Assembly (NCBI RefSeq): GCF_900168045.1
Contig: NZ_FUYY01000004.1
Location: 217,934-281,933 of the forward strand
Reading direction: 5' to 3'
DNA length: 64,000 nt
DNA from: Salegentibacter holothuriorum
GTDB taxonomy: Bacteria > Bacteroidota > Bacteroidia > Flavobacteriales > Flavobacteriaceae
Shown one piece after another: positions 1 to 9,402 of this stretch. Within the stretch, counting starts at the first letter, position 1. The number at the start of each line of letters is the position of its first letter. The translations under genes were made by a program, and so were the position numbers. The notes under the pieces were generated by a model. The model saw nothing but the letters and a program-made list of their open reading frames with translations. It was not told where the DNA came from and did no database searches.

Positions 1-2
1 AG

Positions 3-344
3 GATACTATTGATAACAAAGAGTATTACGAGATAGAAGTCACTTTTGATGCGGAAGGCGGCGGGGAAGATCACGAAGATGTGTATATGTATTGGATAGG
101 TACCCAAAGCTATCATGTAGATTATCTCGCTTATAGTTTTGAGGTTAATGATGGAGGATTGCGTTTTAGAAAAGCTTATAACCCACGAACTATAGAAGGA
201 ATTCGCTTTGTAGATTATGAAAATTATAAAATCGACGACCTAAGTACTCCATTAAGTAATTTGGATGATCTATATGAAGCCAGGCAATTGGAATTACTGT
301 CTAAAATTGAAACTAAGAATATTCAGGTAGGACTTGTGGAATAA
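3..344 (+). CDS. DUF6503-like protein, 3' part only
   Basis: The frame is open from the left edge of the window to a TAA at 342-344, so only the last 113 residues of a longer protein are seen. The fragment is rich in Gly, Asp, Glu and Tyr, with a GGGEDHED stretch, YWIGTQ and GIRFVDYENY. This resembles the C-terminal half of the DUF6503 proteins found in Flavobacteriia, which are usually exported or lipoprotein-anchored. No enzymatic role is established for that family as far as I know, and the N-terminus that would show a signal peptide is outside the window. The family assignment is from memory of the pattern. Confidence 0.65.
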   Translation, partial: DTIDNKEYYEIEVTFDAEGGGEDHEDVYMYWIGTQSYHVDYLAYSFEVNDGGLRFRKAYNPRTIEGIRFVDYENYKIDDLSTPLSNLDDLYEARQLELLSKIETKNIQVGLVE

Positions 345-389
345 AAAACTTTTAAGAATTCTTAATTGTTAATTCCTCATAATTAACGT

Positions 390-412
390 GCTGTTTTAAA
401 AGCTTTAACAGC
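390..412. other. small hairpin between DUF6503-like gene and ALDH gene
   Basis: GCTGTT at 390-395 is the inverted complement of AACAGC at 407-412, with an AT-rich loop that is itself partly self-complementary. No T-run follows, so it is not a convincing intrinsic terminator. It is the only structured element seen in the gap before the dehydrogenase gene. Confidence 0.3.
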
Positions 413-473
413 GTCTTACACCTTGTTCCTTATTACTCTTCCTAACTTGTAAATTACAAAAAAAAGTAGAGTT

Positions 474-1859
474 ATGAAAGAGAAAGCATTAAAAACTATT
501 AATCCCGCTACGGGAAAAGAATTAGAAACTTACGATTATTTTACAGATCAGGAAGCAAAAAATGCGGTGGAAGAATGTCACGAAGCATTTTTGAAATGGA
601 AACTAAAATCTCCAAAACAGAGAGCTGAAGTAATAAAAGCCATTGGAGAAAAAATAACGGAGCATAAGGACCAATTGGTGAAGTTAATGACTTCTGAAAT
701 GGGTAAACTTCTAAAGCAGGGAGAACAGGAAGTTGATCTCTGTGCCGGTATCTGTGAGTGGACTGCCGCAAATGGTCCAGAAAATTTAAAGGATGAAGAA
801 CGCGAATTACCAGATGGTGGTCGCGGCATAGTTACTTACTCGCCACTTGGAGTAATCTACGGAATACAACCCTGGAATTTCCCTGCTTACCAGGTTATCC
901 GTTACGCTATTGCCAACCTTATGGCTGGAAACGGAGTCTTGTTGAAACACGCCGAGAGTGTAACTGGTTCTGGTTTGCTAATTGAAAAAATATTTAATGA
1001 AGCAGGTTTACCAAAAAATCTTTTTAAGGTTATTTTGATAGATCATGATCAGTCAGATTCTATAATTGAGCATAACCTGGTACGTGGTGTTACCTTAACC
1101 GGAAGTCCTGGTGCCGGAAAAATAATAGGTGAAAAAGCAGGTGCTGCTTTAAAGAAAACCGTTCTTGAACTTGGTTCTAATGATGGCTATATGGTGCTGG
1201 AAGATGCAGATGTTGATAAAGCCGTAAAATGGTGTGTACAGGGAAGAGTTTATAATAATGGTGAAACCTGTGTTGCTGCCAAACGATTTATTGTAGTAGA
1301 AAAAGTATATGAGCAATTCAAGGAAGCTTTTGTTGAAAAAATGAAGAGCTTAAAAGCTGGAGATCCAACAAGCGAAGAAAGTGATTTAGGGCCAATGGCA
1401 CGAAAGGACTTACGAGAAGAACTTCATGGGCAGGTAGAAGATAGCGTTAAAAAAGGCGCGGCTGTCTTGTGTGGAGGTAATATTCCAGATGGAGATGGTT
1501 ATTATTACCCTGCTACAGTGCTGGCAAATGTAAAACCGGGACAACCGGCTTACGACGATGAGCTTTTTGGCCCAGTCGCTTCTTTAATTAAAGCCAAAGA
1601 TGATGAAGATGCAATGCGAATAGCAAACGACAGCCGCTTCGGACTTGGAGGAGGAATTTTCTCTGAAGATGTAGATAAAGCGGTGGAGCTAGCCAAAAAG
1701 CATTTTGATACCGGTATGGTGTTTATTAATTCATTTGGGCTGGCACAACCAAATATGCCTTTTGGTGGCGTGAAAAATTCAGGTTACGGCCGTGAACACG
1801 GTGGTTTCGGACTTAAAGAATTTGTAAACACTAAAGCGATAAATATCCTTAATGGTTAA
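474..1859 (+). CDS. NAD(P)-dependent succinate-semialdehyde dehydrogenase (ALDH superfamily)
   Basis: This 461-residue protein has the length and motif order of the GabD/Sad group of aldehyde dehydrogenases. It has PWNFPAY at residues 133-139 and TLTGS at 207-211 in the cofactor-binding region. The general base is Glu232 in LELGS, and the catalytic cysteine is Cys266 in NNGETC. The usual LELGG is LELGS here. The family oxidises succinate semialdehyde or other short aldehydes to the acid with NAD(P)+ in the cytoplasm. The substrate is inferred from overall similarity only. The gene stands alone, facing a LuxR-type regulator across a shared terminator. The ATG follows a purine-rich stretch with a weak AGAG. 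Confidence 0.85.
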   Translation: MKEKALKTINPATGKELETYDYFTDQEAKNAVEECHEAFLKWKLKSPKQRAEVIKAIGEKITEHKDQLVKLMTSEMGKLLKQGEQEVDLCAGICEWTAANGPENLKDEERELPDGGRGIVTYSPLGVIYGIQPWNFPAYQVIRYAIANLMAGNGVLLKHAESVTGSGLLIEKIFNEAGLPKNLFKVILIDHDQSDSIIEHNLVRGVTLTGSPGAGKIIGEKAGAALKKTVLELGSNDGYMVLEDADVDKAVKWCVQGRVYNNGETCVAAKRFIVVEKVYEQFKEAFVEKMKSLKAGDPTSEESDLGPMARKDLREELHGQVEDSVKKGAAVLCGGNIPDGDGYYYPATVLANVKPGQPAYDDELFGPVASLIKAKDDEDAMRIANDSRFGLGGGIFSEDVDKAVELAKKHFDTGMVFINSFGLAQPNMPFGGVKNSGYGREHGGFGLKEFVNTKAINILNG

Positions 1860-1907
1860 TTAGGGCGTTGGAATTTTTAAATATAAGAATTCCGAATATA
1901 ATGGAAT

Positions 1908-1939
1908 TAAGACCGGGGAAATTTTCCCGGTCTTTTTTT
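1908..1939. terminator. bidirectional intrinsic terminator
   Basis: AAGACCGGG at 1909-1917 pairs with CCCGGTCTT at 1925-1933, followed by a T-run. It sits between the convergent ALDH and LuxR-type genes and would serve the rightward gene best. The run of A/T on the other side is shorter. Confidence 0.85.
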
Positions 1940-2753
1940 ATAAATTTGGTGTTATTAATCCAGCTGCAATACTGCGCGCAACTAATTGAATAGTATTTTT
2001 AGAATTGGTTTTTTTGAGGATATTTTTTCTATGAGTTCTAACAGTATGTGTTGAAATAAAAAGTCTTTCCCCAATTTCGTCAGCGTTTAAACCTTCCGCT
2101 AATAATTTAGTGATTTCTAACTCTCGTTTTGAGAGCAAAGCTGTTATATCAGAAATTTCATTAGGTCTTTGTGGTTCAAATTTCCCATTCACGGTAGCAA
2201 CATTTAAATAAGATTTCCCACCGCGAATATTTAAAAATGAAACTTCTTCAACACTCTGGTTGGTTAAATGGCTTATATCTGTATGAATGCTAAAAACATG
2301 AATAAAACGGCCTTTGGAATCCTGGGAAAGCGGGGTTGCCTGCTGCAACATAACTTTGCGATTACCTTGGTAATCTTTAAGGACATAAGTATAAAGAACC
2401 TTATAACTCTGAACTTTTTCGCGAGGGATAAAATCAATAAAAAAATCTCTTATAACCTGTTCCTTTCTCTTTATTTTCTCAATTTCCTCAGGAAGTGCCA
2501 AATCTAAAATTTCCTGAAATTTAACACCATTTTCCGATACACTATCTTTATCAATATAATCACACACCGAGTCAGAAATCATTTCAATTTCCAAACTTTG
2601 GAAGTTAGCGATATAATAATAAGATTTCCCCGGAGCCATAAAATCTACCATTCTTTTAAATTGAGCAGAATGTTCATATTTTTTCGCATTCTCACCTTCC
2701 TGGCTATAAGTTTCTTTCCAGTAATGGGCAATAGAATTAAAGTCCACACTCAT
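1938..2753 (-). CDS. LuxR-type transcriptional regulator with PAS-like N-terminal domain
   Basis: The C-terminus is a LuxR/GerE helix-turn-helix: LSKRELEITKLLAEG, then ISTHTVRTHRKNILKKT, then a closing hydrophobic helix. The first 180 or so residues have no receiver-type Asp pattern. They look like a PAS-type sensory fold, including a run about a post-PAS exchange (LQQATPLSQDSKGR, HVFSIHTDISHL). This suggests a one-component sensor/regulator that detects a small molecule or redox signal. An upstream in-frame ATG at 2796-2798 would add 15 residues (beginning MRYFLYIVIV). I prefer the ATG at 2751-2753, giving MSVDFNSIAHYWKE, because that N-terminus looks like a normal soluble start. The target genes are unknown. 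Confidence 0.8.
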   Translation of the reverse strand: MSVDFNSIAHYWKETYSQEGENAKKYEHSAQFKRMVDFMAPGKSYYYIANFQSLEIEMISDSVCDYIDKDSVSENGVKFQEILDLALPEEIEKIKRKEQVIRDFFIDFIPREKVQSYKVLYTYVLKDYQGNRKVMLQQATPLSQDSKGRFIHVFSIHTDISHLTNQSVEEVSFLNIRGGKSYLNVATVNGKFEPQRPNEISDITALLSKRELEITKLLAEGLNADEIGERLFISTHTVRTHRKNILKKTNSKNTIQLVARSIAAGLITPNL

Positions 2754-2853
2754 AAAAGTTAAATTTCTAACTATTACAATATATAAAAAATACCTCAAAA
2801 GCGGTATTGTTTTGTTAATTAGTGATGTATAGCTTTAGTCTATTAATGATTTA

Positions 2854-2950
2854 CTCGATAATCGAGATTAAATGCTCAGAGGCTTGCCTCGAAATCAAAT
2901 TATATTTTCCAATAATAATGCTCCGTGAGCTTGCTCCGAAGTTGTTTACT
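2854..2950 (+). repeat. CTCGATAATCGAG palindromic repeat, copy a, with a degenerate second unit
   Basis: The 13-base palindrome CTCGATAATCGAG occupies 2854-2866. A conserved tail with GCTTGCCTCGAAAT follows, and then a second tail-like unit (AATGCTCCGTGAGCTTGC). Related copies occur near 12654, 27014, 34813, 44057 and 53651. This copy lies just before the outer-membrane protein gene, and its translation in frame with that gene explains an apparent N-terminal extension there. Confidence 0.75.
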
Positions 2951-2962
2951 AATTTTTTAACG

Positions 2963-3631
2963 ATGAAGAATTTTTTACCATTAATTCTTATAGTTTTCGC
3001 TTTAATGATTTCGCCGGCTTCATTTGCCCAGCAAATGCAAACACAAAATGAATTTGAAGATGTAAGACCTTTTCGTATCGGGCTTAAATCTGGTATTCCA
3101 AACCTATTAAGTGCAAACTTAGAATATGTGCTCCCTGTTCTAAATAGAAAATTGGCGTTAAGTGCCGATTATTCGAAATTAAATATGGATGGCGAAGATT
3201 TTGGGTTTGAAACCGAAGAGGGAACGGAAATCATGGAACAGGAGTTTAAATACTTTGAAGCTGGTATTCATTACTATCTTTTTAAACCGGGGAAAGGTTT
3301 ATATGCCGGTGTAGCTTATGCAAATTATAGTTTAAACGGAAACCTGCCCAATTATGATGAAAATCAAAATGGCTCTTCCGGAGATGGCTATTTAGATTTC
3401 TCCAATAATTCCATGAATATTAAAGTTGGAGCCAAGTGGGGTGGTTTATTTTATTTTAGACCAGAGGTAGGTTACGCTTTTAACCCTTTTCCTTCCAGTT
3501 TGCCCATACGTGTTGAATATGAAGATGGTACCACAGAGAATCAAGAGCTAAGTTTGGATGCAGATAGTGGTTTCCTGGATATGATCTACAAAGGATTAAT
3601 TCTTAATATCGGTATCGGCTTTTCTTTTTAA
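2963..3631 (+). CDS. exported outer-membrane beta-barrel protein, function unknown
   Basis: The likely start is the ATG at 2963-2965, because it begins a clear signal peptide (MKNFLPLILIVFALM, cleaved after SFAQ). An in-frame start at 2822 would add 47 residues translated from an intergenic repeat and is rejected. The mature part of about 200 residues alternates hydrophobic and polar residues, with aromatic girdle patterns such as YFEAGIHYYLF and LYAGVAYANY, and ends in IGIGFSF. A terminal Phe on the last strand is typical of outer-membrane barrels assembled by BamA. I recognise no specific family. The gene is monocistronic and is followed by a convergent phosphatase gene. Confidence 0.75.
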   Translation: MKNFLPLILIVFALMISPASFAQQMQTQNEFEDVRPFRIGLKSGIPNLLSANLEYVLPVLNRKLALSADYSKLNMDGEDFGFETEEGTEIMEQEFKYFEAGIHYYLFKPGKGLYAGVAYANYSLNGNLPNYDENQNGSSGDGYLDFSNNSMNIKVGAKWGGLFYFRPEVGYAFNPFPSSLPIRVEYEDGTTENQELSLDADSGFLDMIYKGLILNIGIGFSF

Positions 3632-3675
3632 GCAGGAAAAATTCAAATTATAATTCTGTTTTTTTCTCGCTTGTT

Positions 3676-4218
3676 TTAATCAAAATATAAAACCTGCGCA
3701 GTGCGATTTCCGTTAGGATGAATAGTTACTATAAAGAGACTTCCGTAAACGCTTTCATCTAAATCCTGGTATTTCTTCTTACCTAAAATATAATTTACCC
3801 ATTCCGGGTTAAGGTTGCTGTGGCCTACTACCAAAACCGTTTTGTTTTTCGTGTTTTCCTGAAAATCCTTGTCGTTGAGTTTTTCAGTATTATAGAATTT
3901 TATTTCTTTACTTTGATCTTCGGCAATTGGCTTTGCAGTATTAACGGTGCGTTTATAATCTGAACTATAAATCAGGTCAAAATCCAGATCTTTAAAAGTT
4001 TTCACCCAATTTTGTGCACGTTTTATGCCTGCTTCAGTTAACTCTGGATCTTTATTCGCTGCATCAGTAGTATCTTTTTCAGCGTGCCTAATAAAATAAT
4101 ACGTAGTGATTTCTTCTGAAGGATTTTTAGCATTATCCATAATTTCCGAAGGTTCTTTATCTCCAAAATTGCAGGAGGTTAAAAAGATAAGGCTTAATAT
4201 TAAAAAATAGGTTTTCAT
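3676..4218 (-). CDS. histidine phosphatase family lipoprotein (SixA-like)
   Basis: The protein starts with a lipoprotein signal peptide ending in LTSC (Cys16), so it is probably anchored in an envelope membrane. The phosphatase core opens with the RHAEK motif (His45 is the phospho-acceptor), has LTEAGIKRAQNW shortly after and YSSDYKRTVNTA, and closes with VVGHSN, where the second catalytic His sits. At 180 residues it is a minimal histidine phosphatase. The substrate is unknown. Its start lies two bases after the stop of the phytase-like esterase gene, so the two are probably cotranscribed, which suggests a shared role in phosphate-ester hydrolysis outside the cytoplasm. Confidence 0.85.
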   Translation of the reverse strand: MKTYFLILSLIFLTSCNFGDKEPSEIMDNAKNPSEEITTYYFIRHAEKDTTDAANKDPELTEAGIKRAQNWVKTFKDLDFDLIYSSDYKRTVNTAKPIAEDQSKEIKFYNTEKLNDKDFQENTKNKTVLVVGHSNLNPEWVNYILGKKKYQDLDESVYGSLFIVTIHPNGNRTAQVLYFD

Positions 4219-4220
4219 AC

Positions 4221-5318
4221 TTATTTGATTTCCAGCTCTAAAAGAATAAATTGCGTGATTTGGTCACTAAAACTACTAAAATTATCGTCTGAAACCAGGA
4301 TTAAAGATTTTTTCTCATTGGGTAATTCGGGACCAAAAGTCATTCCCTCAATATTATCAATGGTCTCTTTGGTCAGAAATTTTTTCACCGATTTAAAATC
4401 GAAAACCAATTTTTTTTCTGCTTTTTGATAGTCAGATTCTCTGAGATTTTTCATTTCTAAAGTATTGGTCGCTTTTGAAGCATCTACATCAAAGATCTTC
4501 ACCGTGTTCCCGTTGGAGCCGTAACCTGCCGAGTAGGCTCGTTCCAAAACCAGAAATTTATCTTCGGCATATTCAAGAATTTCAGTTACGCCATTTACCG
4601 CAAACCAGTTAATGGGAAGTTTTGAAATGCCGTCTAGTTTATAAGTGAATTGACTTTCTGCCAACTGTGATTTTTTGTTGAATTTGGTAATTCTAATAGG
4701 AGAGTTGGTAGGATAGATTTTAGGTTTTGGACCATCTTTTTCTAGCGGAAGTTCCATAGCAACCCAATACCCGGTTTTATCAAAACTTTCAGCGATACCT
4801 TCAAAAACACCATTATTCCTTGGTTTTTGCGATCCTGAAGCTTTAAAATAATCGGGAATCTTATAGGCTGAAATAAAATTACCTTCAGTAGATATTTTAA
4901 AAACAGAAGGATCTTTTGCATTTTGAATAGAGCCTTCAGCAGAAACAATAAAAGCTTTATTTTCAGCATCAAACCGAATGCCTTCCAAATCTGGTGTATG
5001 TTTTTTATAAAACTCTTCATTTTTATTCAGCTTAATCACCTCTGTAATTAAAACAGTATCGATAGAACGATTTATTAGTGAAATTTCAGCCTTATAAATT
5101 CTTGGGTTGGATGGCTGGTCGCACACCAAAAAATAGTCTCCCTGGTGATAATCTATTCCTGAAAGTCCACCAACCACGGTTCCATCAATTTCAAGGTTTT
5201 GAGGAATTACAAAATCGTCTAAATAACGAAGTTTAATAACAGAATTATCAAGCTTTCTAGTGGTGGCACAGCTAAAAAGACTAAGAGAAAGGAGCAATAA
5301 AATGAAATTTTTCATCAA
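4221..5318 (-). CDS. esterase-like activity of phytase family lipoprotein
   Basis: A lipoprotein signal peptide ends in LFSCATT. The body of about 345 residues shows beta-propeller-like repeats: GGLSGIDYHQGDYFLVCDQ near the N-terminus, LEGIRFDAENKAFIVSAEG, FEGIAESFDKTGYWVAMELP, and NIEGMTFGPELPNEKKSLILVSDDN at the end. This order matches proteins annotated as phytase-like esterase (PF13449 type). The family is assumed to hydrolyse phosphate esters at the cell surface, but activity has been shown for few members. The first Met is followed by a second Met, so the start could be one codon later. It is the upstream gene of a two-gene unit with the SixA-like phosphatase. Confidence 0.8.
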   Translation of the reverse strand: MMKNFILLLLSLSLFSCATTRKLDNSVIKLRYLDDFVIPQNLEIDGTVVGGLSGIDYHQGDYFLVCDQPSNPRIYKAEISLINRSIDTVLITEVIKLNKNEEFYKKHTPDLEGIRFDAENKAFIVSAEGSIQNAKDPSVFKISTEGNFISAYKIPDYFKASGSQKPRNNGVFEGIAESFDKTGYWVAMELPLEKDGPKPKIYPTNSPIRITKFNKKSQLAESQFTYKLDGISKLPINWFAVNGVTEILEYAEDKFLVLERAYSAGYGSNGNTVKIFDVDASKATNTLEMKNLRESDYQKAEKKLVFDFKSVKKFLTKETIDNIEGMTFGPELPNEKKSLILVSDDNFSSFSDQITQFILLELEIK

Positions 5319-5436
5319 AAGATTTTAGGCTTCAAAAATAACAAATCCTTAAGAGAACTATGGGAGTTTCTTGAGAGTTTAGGAGAACATCATATTGTAA
5401 ATTAGTATTTATAATTAACACCTAAAACCAATTATT

Positions 5437-5622
5437 ATGAATGAAGATCAATTAGAAGGAAAGTGGAAACAAGTAAGAGGTCAGTTTAAACAAAAGTATG
5501 GCGAAGTTACCGATGATGATACCACTTATTCTGAAGGAAAGTTTGATGAAATGTTAGGTCGTTTGCAGGAAAAAACCGGTAAGACTAAAGAAGAACTAAA
5601 AGACGAAATAGATAAGATGTAA
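5437..5622 (+). CDS. CsbD family stress protein
   Basis: This 61-residue protein is a textbook CsbD/YjbJ sequence: MNEDQLEGKWKQVRGQFKQK at the start, then a GRLQEKTGKTKEEL helix. It is small, soluble, highly charged and without cysteines. Members accumulate under general stress in other bacteria, but the biochemical role is not known. It is monocistronic, transcribed away from the phytase-like gene, and ends in a strong terminator shared with clpB, another stress gene. Confidence 0.9.
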   Translation: MNEDQLEGKWKQVRGQFKQKYGEVTDDDTTYSEGKFDEMLGRLQEKTGKTKEELKDEIDKM

Positions 5623-5640
5623 TTCTTATTTTTTCAAATG

Positions 5641-5676
5641 AAAAGGCTGGGTGAATTTTTACCCAGCCTTTTTTTG
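5641..5676. terminator. bidirectional intrinsic terminator between CsbD and clpB genes
   Basis: AAAGGCTGGGT at 5642-5652 pairs with ACCCAGCCTTT around 5661-5671. A-rich sequence lies on one side and seven Ts on the other. It terminates both convergent genes. Confidence 0.9.
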
Positions 5677-5693
5677 TTCAATAATTTAAAGAA

Positions 5694-8300
5694 TTATGAT
5701 GTTTCTACTTGTTTGGTTTCATTTCTAAATACCAACTCGTCATTAAATTCATCTATCAGAATAATACTGTCGGTTTTTATATTTCCGGCGAGAATCTCTT
5801 TCGATAATTTATTCAAAACTTCCCGCTGTACAACTCTTTTTACCGGCCTGGCTCCAAACTGCGGATCAAAACCGCGACTGGCAAGGAAATTAATTGCTTC
5901 TTCGGTAGCATCAAGAATAATATGTTGTTTTTCTAGCATTTTCTTCACGCCTTTAAGCTGAAGGGAAACAATTTTCCTAATATCTTGTTGGGTTAAAGGA
6001 CTAAACATAATAATGTCATCTATCCTATTTATAAATTCTGGTCGAACATTTTGTTTCAGCAGAGCTAAAACTTCTGTTTTAGCAGACTCCATTGCGGTAT
6101 CCAGGTCTTTCATATTCTCATATTTATCCTGAATAATATGGCTTCCCATATTGGAAGTCATAATTATAATGGTGTTTTTAAAATCTGCCAGGCGTCCTTT
6201 ATTATCGGTTAATCTTCCTTCGTCCAGTACCTGCAATAGAATATTAAAAGTATCTGGGTGCGCTTTTTCAATTTCATCAAGTAATACTACAGAGTAAGGC
6301 TTTCTACGAACAGCCTCGGTAAGTTGGCCACCTTCATCATAGCCAACATATCCCGGAGGTGCGCCTACCAAACGACTCACCGAATGTCTTTCCTGGTATT
6401 CACTCATATCAATACGGGTCATTGCAGATTCGTCGTCAAATAAGTATTCTGCAAGGGCTTTAGCCAGCTCGGTTTTTCCAACTCCCGTTGTTCCCAGGAA
6501 TAAGAAAGAGCCAATTGGTCTTTTTTGATCCTGTAAACCGGCCCGACTTCTTCTTACCGCATCACTTACTGCGATTATAGCCTCGTTTTGGCCAACTACG
6601 CGTTTGTGTAACTCATCTTCAAGTTTCAATAACTTTTCACGGTCGGTTTGTAGCATTTTGGTTACCGGAATTCCAGTCCATTTGGCTACAACTTCGGCGA
6701 TATCTTCGTTGGTTACTTCTTCCTGGATCAGGGATTTTTCATTTTGATTTTCGGCAACGGTTTTTTGTAATTCTTCCAGTTTTTCCTGGGCTTCTTTTAT
6801 TTTTCCATAGCGAATTTCAGCTACTTTTCCGTAATCTCCTTCACGCTCGGCACGTTCAGCTTCTAATTTAAAGTTTTCTATATCAGATTTTAAATTCTGA
6901 ATATTATCTACTACCCCTTTTTCATTTTGCCAACGCGCATGTAGCTCGTTTCTATCTTCTTTTAAATTAGCCAGTTCTGCCCGAAGTACTTTTAGTTTAG
7001 CTTCGTCTTTTTCACGTTTAATGGCTTCAATTTCAATTTCCAACTGCATGATGCGTCTATCTAAAACATCCAGTTCTTCAGGCTTGGAATTGATTTCCAT
7101 ACGTAGTTTGGAAGCAGCTTCATCCATTAAGTCAATGGCTTTATCTGGTAAAAAACGGTTGGTGATATAACGCTGAGATAATTCTACCGCTGCGATAATG
7201 GCCTCATCTTTAATTCTAACCTTATGGTGAGTTTCATATTTCTCTTTGATTCCGCGTAAGATAGAAATGGCACTTTCGGTATCAGGTTCGTCTACTACTA
7301 CTTTTTGAAACCTTCTTTCCAGGGCTTTATCTTTCTCAAAATATTTTTGATATTCATCCAGGGTAGTGGCACCAATCGCACGTAGTTCACCTCGAGCCAA
7401 AGCAGGCTTTAGGATGTTGGCCGCATCCATGGCGCCCTGGCCACCGCCGGCACCTACCAGGGTATGAATTTCGTCTATAAAGAGTACGATATTTCCATCG
7501 CTGGAGGTCACTTCTTTAATTACAGCTTTAAGACGTTCTTCAAATTCACCTTTATATTTTGCACCGGCAATAAGAGCGCCCATATCCAAGTTGTAAATTA
7601 TCTTGTCTTTAAGATTATCTGGAATATCACCGGCAATAATCCTATGCGCTAAACCTTCGGCAATTGCGGTTTTACCGGTACCCGGTTCTCCCACTAACAT
7701 AGGATTGTTTTTGGTTCTTCGGGAAAGGATTTGTAAAATTCTTCTAATTTCCTCGTCCCGACCAATCACAGGATCTAATTTCCCTTCTTCGGCCATTCGG
7801 TTTAAATTAATGGCATATTTATCTAAAGCATTATAAGTTTCTTCAGCGCTTTGCGAAGTCACTCGATCGCCTTTTCGCAATTCTTCTATTGCTGCTTTTA
7901 ACGATTTTTCAGTCGCTCCCTGGTCTTTTAATATTTGAGCCACTTTACTGGAAGATTTAAAAATAGCCAGAATAAGATGTTCAATAGAAACATACTCATC
8001 TTTCATTTTTTTAGCAATAGTAGAAGCTTCGTTTACTGCTTTTCCTGCCTCGCGAGAAAGAACAATATCACCGCCGCTAACTTTTGGAAAACTTTGTAGG
8101 GTTTTATCCAGAATATCGTTAAAAAGACTTACGTTAATGTTCAATTTTTTCAAAAGAAAAGGGGCGACATTTTCATCTACAATACTTATTGCTTTAAAAA
8201 TATGCTCATTTTCAATTTGTTGATGTCCCATCTCCTGAGTAAGCTGCTGAGCCTGTTGGATGGCTTCTTGTGATTTTATGGTAAAGTTTTGAAAATTCAT
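5694..8300 (-). CDS. clpB: ATP-dependent disaggregase ClpB
   Basis: The 868 residues follow the ClpB order: an N-terminal double Clp repeat (starts [20 protein letters not shown]), then NBD1 with Walker [10 protein letters not shown] long coiled-coil M domain follows (roughly residues 400-530, Glu/Lys/Arg rich), then NBD2 with GTTGVGKT and the small C-terminal domain ([15 protein letters not shown]). The M domain and lack of a ClpP-binding IGF loop mark it as ClpB rather than ClpA/ClpC. It forms hexamers that, with DnaK, extract polypeptides from aggregates. It is monocistronic. The 180-base leader is AT-rich, and I could not identify a heat-shock operator. Confidence 0.97.
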   Translation of the reverse strand: MNFQNFTIKSQEAIQQAQQLTQEMGHQQIENEHIFKAISIVDENVAPFLLKKLNINVSLFNDILDKTLQSFPKVSGGDIVLSREAGKAVNEASTIAKKMKDEYVSIEHLILAIFKSSSKVAQILKDQGATEKSLKAAIEELRKGDRVTSQSAEETYNALDKYAINLNRMAEEGKLDPVIGRDEEIRRILQILSRRTKNNPMLVGEPGTGKTAIAEGLAHRIIAGDIPDNLKDKIIYNLDMGALIAGAKYKGEFEERLKAVIKEVTSSDGNIVLFIDEIHTLVGAGGGQGAMDAANILKPALARGELRAIGATTLDEYQKYFEKDKALERRFQKVVVDEPDTESAISILRGIKEKYETHHKVRIKDEAIIAAVELSQRYITNRFLPDKAIDLMDEAASKLRMEINSKPEELDVLDRRIMQLEIEIEAIKREKDEAKLKVLRAELANLKEDRNELHARWQNEKGVVDNIQNLKSDIENFKLEAERAEREGDYGKVAEIRYGKIKEAQEKLEELQKTVAENQNEKSLIQEEVTNEDIAEVVAKWTGIPVTKMLQTDREKLLKLEDELHKRVVGQNEAIIAVSDAVRRSRAGLQDQKRPIGSFLFLGTTGVGKTELAKALAEYLFDDESAMTRIDMSEYQERHSVSRLVGAPPGYVGYDEGGQLTEAVRRKPYSVVLLDEIEKAHPDTFNILLQVLDEGRLTDNKGRLADFKNTIIIMTSNMGSHIIQDKYENMKDLDTAMESAKTEVLALLKQNVRPEFINRIDDIIMFSPLTQQDIRKIVSLQLKGVKKMLEKQHIILDATEEAINFLASRGFDPQFGARPVKRVVQREVLNKLSKEILAGNIKTDSIILIDEFNDELVFRNETKQVETS

Positions 8301-8481
8301 AGTCGTTGTTTTTTGAAGAATAAAGCAATTGATATACCATTAAAATATTAAGACAAATTGACCGTTTCTATTCTGAAATTAACGCCAAATTGACACTTAG
8401 GTTAAAATTTTGAAAATAATTTTGAATTGAGGAGCAGAATAAATTTATTAAGAATTAATTTTATACGAAAGAAAATTAACT

Positions 8482-8871
8482 ATGGGATTACTGGATAAAC
8501 TATTTAAAGGTGACGGAGATGAGACGAAGGAAAAGTCGTCTTTTCCCTGGACAGATTTAACCGATAAAGATCAAATAACTATAGCCAAAGAGGAATCTAA
8601 AGAGAAGCTTATTGGTATTTTTAAACATTCTACACGCTGCGGAATTAGTAAAATGGTGCTTAGGAATTTTGAAAAGCAGTACGAAGAAGAGGAAAATGTA
8701 AAATTATATTTTCTAGACCTGGTAAAACACCGTGAGGTCTCTAACGCTGTTGCTAACGAATTAAGTGTACAACATGAAAGTCCGCAGTTTATTGTTTTAA
8801 GTGATGAGAAAGTTGTTCACCACGCTTCCCATCAGGATATTGATGCAGAAAAACTGAAGGAACTTAGCTAG
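8482..8871 (+). CDS. ytxJ: bacillithiol system redox-active protein YtxJ-like
   Basis: The 129 residues form a single thioredoxin-like domain. The redox centre is KHSTRCGIS, the TRC-x-IS form characteristic of YtxJ, with one active cysteine rather than CxxC. A conserved SPQF stands at the cis-proline position. YtxJ proteins are monothiol bacilliredoxin candidates that remove bacillithiol from oxidised proteins, so this points to bacillithiol as the low-molecular-weight thiol of this organism. The N-terminal MGLLDKLF is followed by a charged linker. A small Lys/Glu-rich gene follows after 93 bases. Confidence 0.88.
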   Translation: MGLLDKLFKGDGDETKEKSSFPWTDLTDKDQITIAKEESKEKLIGIFKHSTRCGISKMVLRNFEKQYEEEENVKLYFLDLVKHREVSNAVANELSVQHESPQFIVLSDEKVVHHASHQDIDAEKLKELS

Positions 8872-8964
8872 GGCGATAAATTCCTGTTAAAATTCTTTAT
8901 TGCCTAAATTTGATGGAATCACCTTCGTATCTTTTTAGTAGTAAATAACTAATAATTTATTACG

Positions 8965-9204
8965 ATGACGAAGAAGGAAGATATTAAAAAGCTGGAAAAA
9001 AACTGGGAGTCCTTAAATCAAGAGGATAAAGAAAGAGAAAAGAATGAGTTTCGTGATCTAAAACAAAAGGAAGCTGATAAAAAGAACGACTCCAAAGACA
9101 AAAAAGCCAAAGAGAAATCTGAAACTTCCGAAAAGGCCAGTGCTCAGGAAGAACGGGAGTTTATGGATCAGACTCAAAAAGAAAAGACAAATAAAAAAAA
9201 GTAG
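8965..9204 (+). CDS. small Lys/Glu-rich hypothetical protein
   Basis: The 79-residue protein consists almost only of Lys, Glu, Asp, Ser, Gln and Asn, with no Cys. It is predicted to be helical or disordered, with KKEDIKKLEKNW near the start and KKK at the end. I do not recognise a family. Extremely charged small proteins of this sort occur next to stress genes in Flavobacteriia, and the flanking ytxJ and clpB genes fit that, but no function can be given. The AT-rich leader has a weak TATCTTTT that could be a -7 element. The gene is followed by a large REP element that may also terminate it. Confidence 0.6.
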   Translation: MTKKEDIKKLEKNWESLNQEDKEREKNEFRDLKQKEADKKNDSKDKKAKEKSETSEKASAQEEREFMDQTQKEKTNKKK

Positions 9205-9252
9205 AATAAGTTGTGAAGCTTACTTTAATAAGAGGCACTTCATTAAATATAT

Positions 9253-9384
9253 AAAGCTGTTTGAAAAGTTTTATCGCCGTCAAGCTGAATTTATTTCAGC
9301 TTCTAACTTGTGATTAATTCCCTCAAGTTATATCCTGAAACATTTTCAGGATGACGTTAAAATAGCTTTTCAAACAGCTTTTTT
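9253..9384. repeat. three-arm REP element, copy 1, also a likely terminator
   Basis: A perfect 16-bp outer stem (9253-9268 with 9366-9381, AAAGCTGTTTGAAAAG) encloses two REP hairpins. Arm 1 is AAGCTGAA...TTCAGCTT near 9281-9301. Arm 2 is TCCTGAA...TTCAGGA near 9333-9351, with CGTCA/TGACG flanking the arms. A T-run follows the outer stem, so the element can stop transcription of the Lys/Glu-rich gene. It lies between convergent genes. A second copy with compensatory changes is at 15926-16050. Confidence 0.85.
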
Positions 9385-9402
9385 TAAAATTATATGTAAG
9401 AT

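Noticed and set aside
2822..2962. N-terminal extension of the outer-membrane protein from an upstream ATG
   Set aside because: The added 47 residues are a translation of the CTCGATAATCGAG repeat and hide a good signal peptide that begins at 2963.
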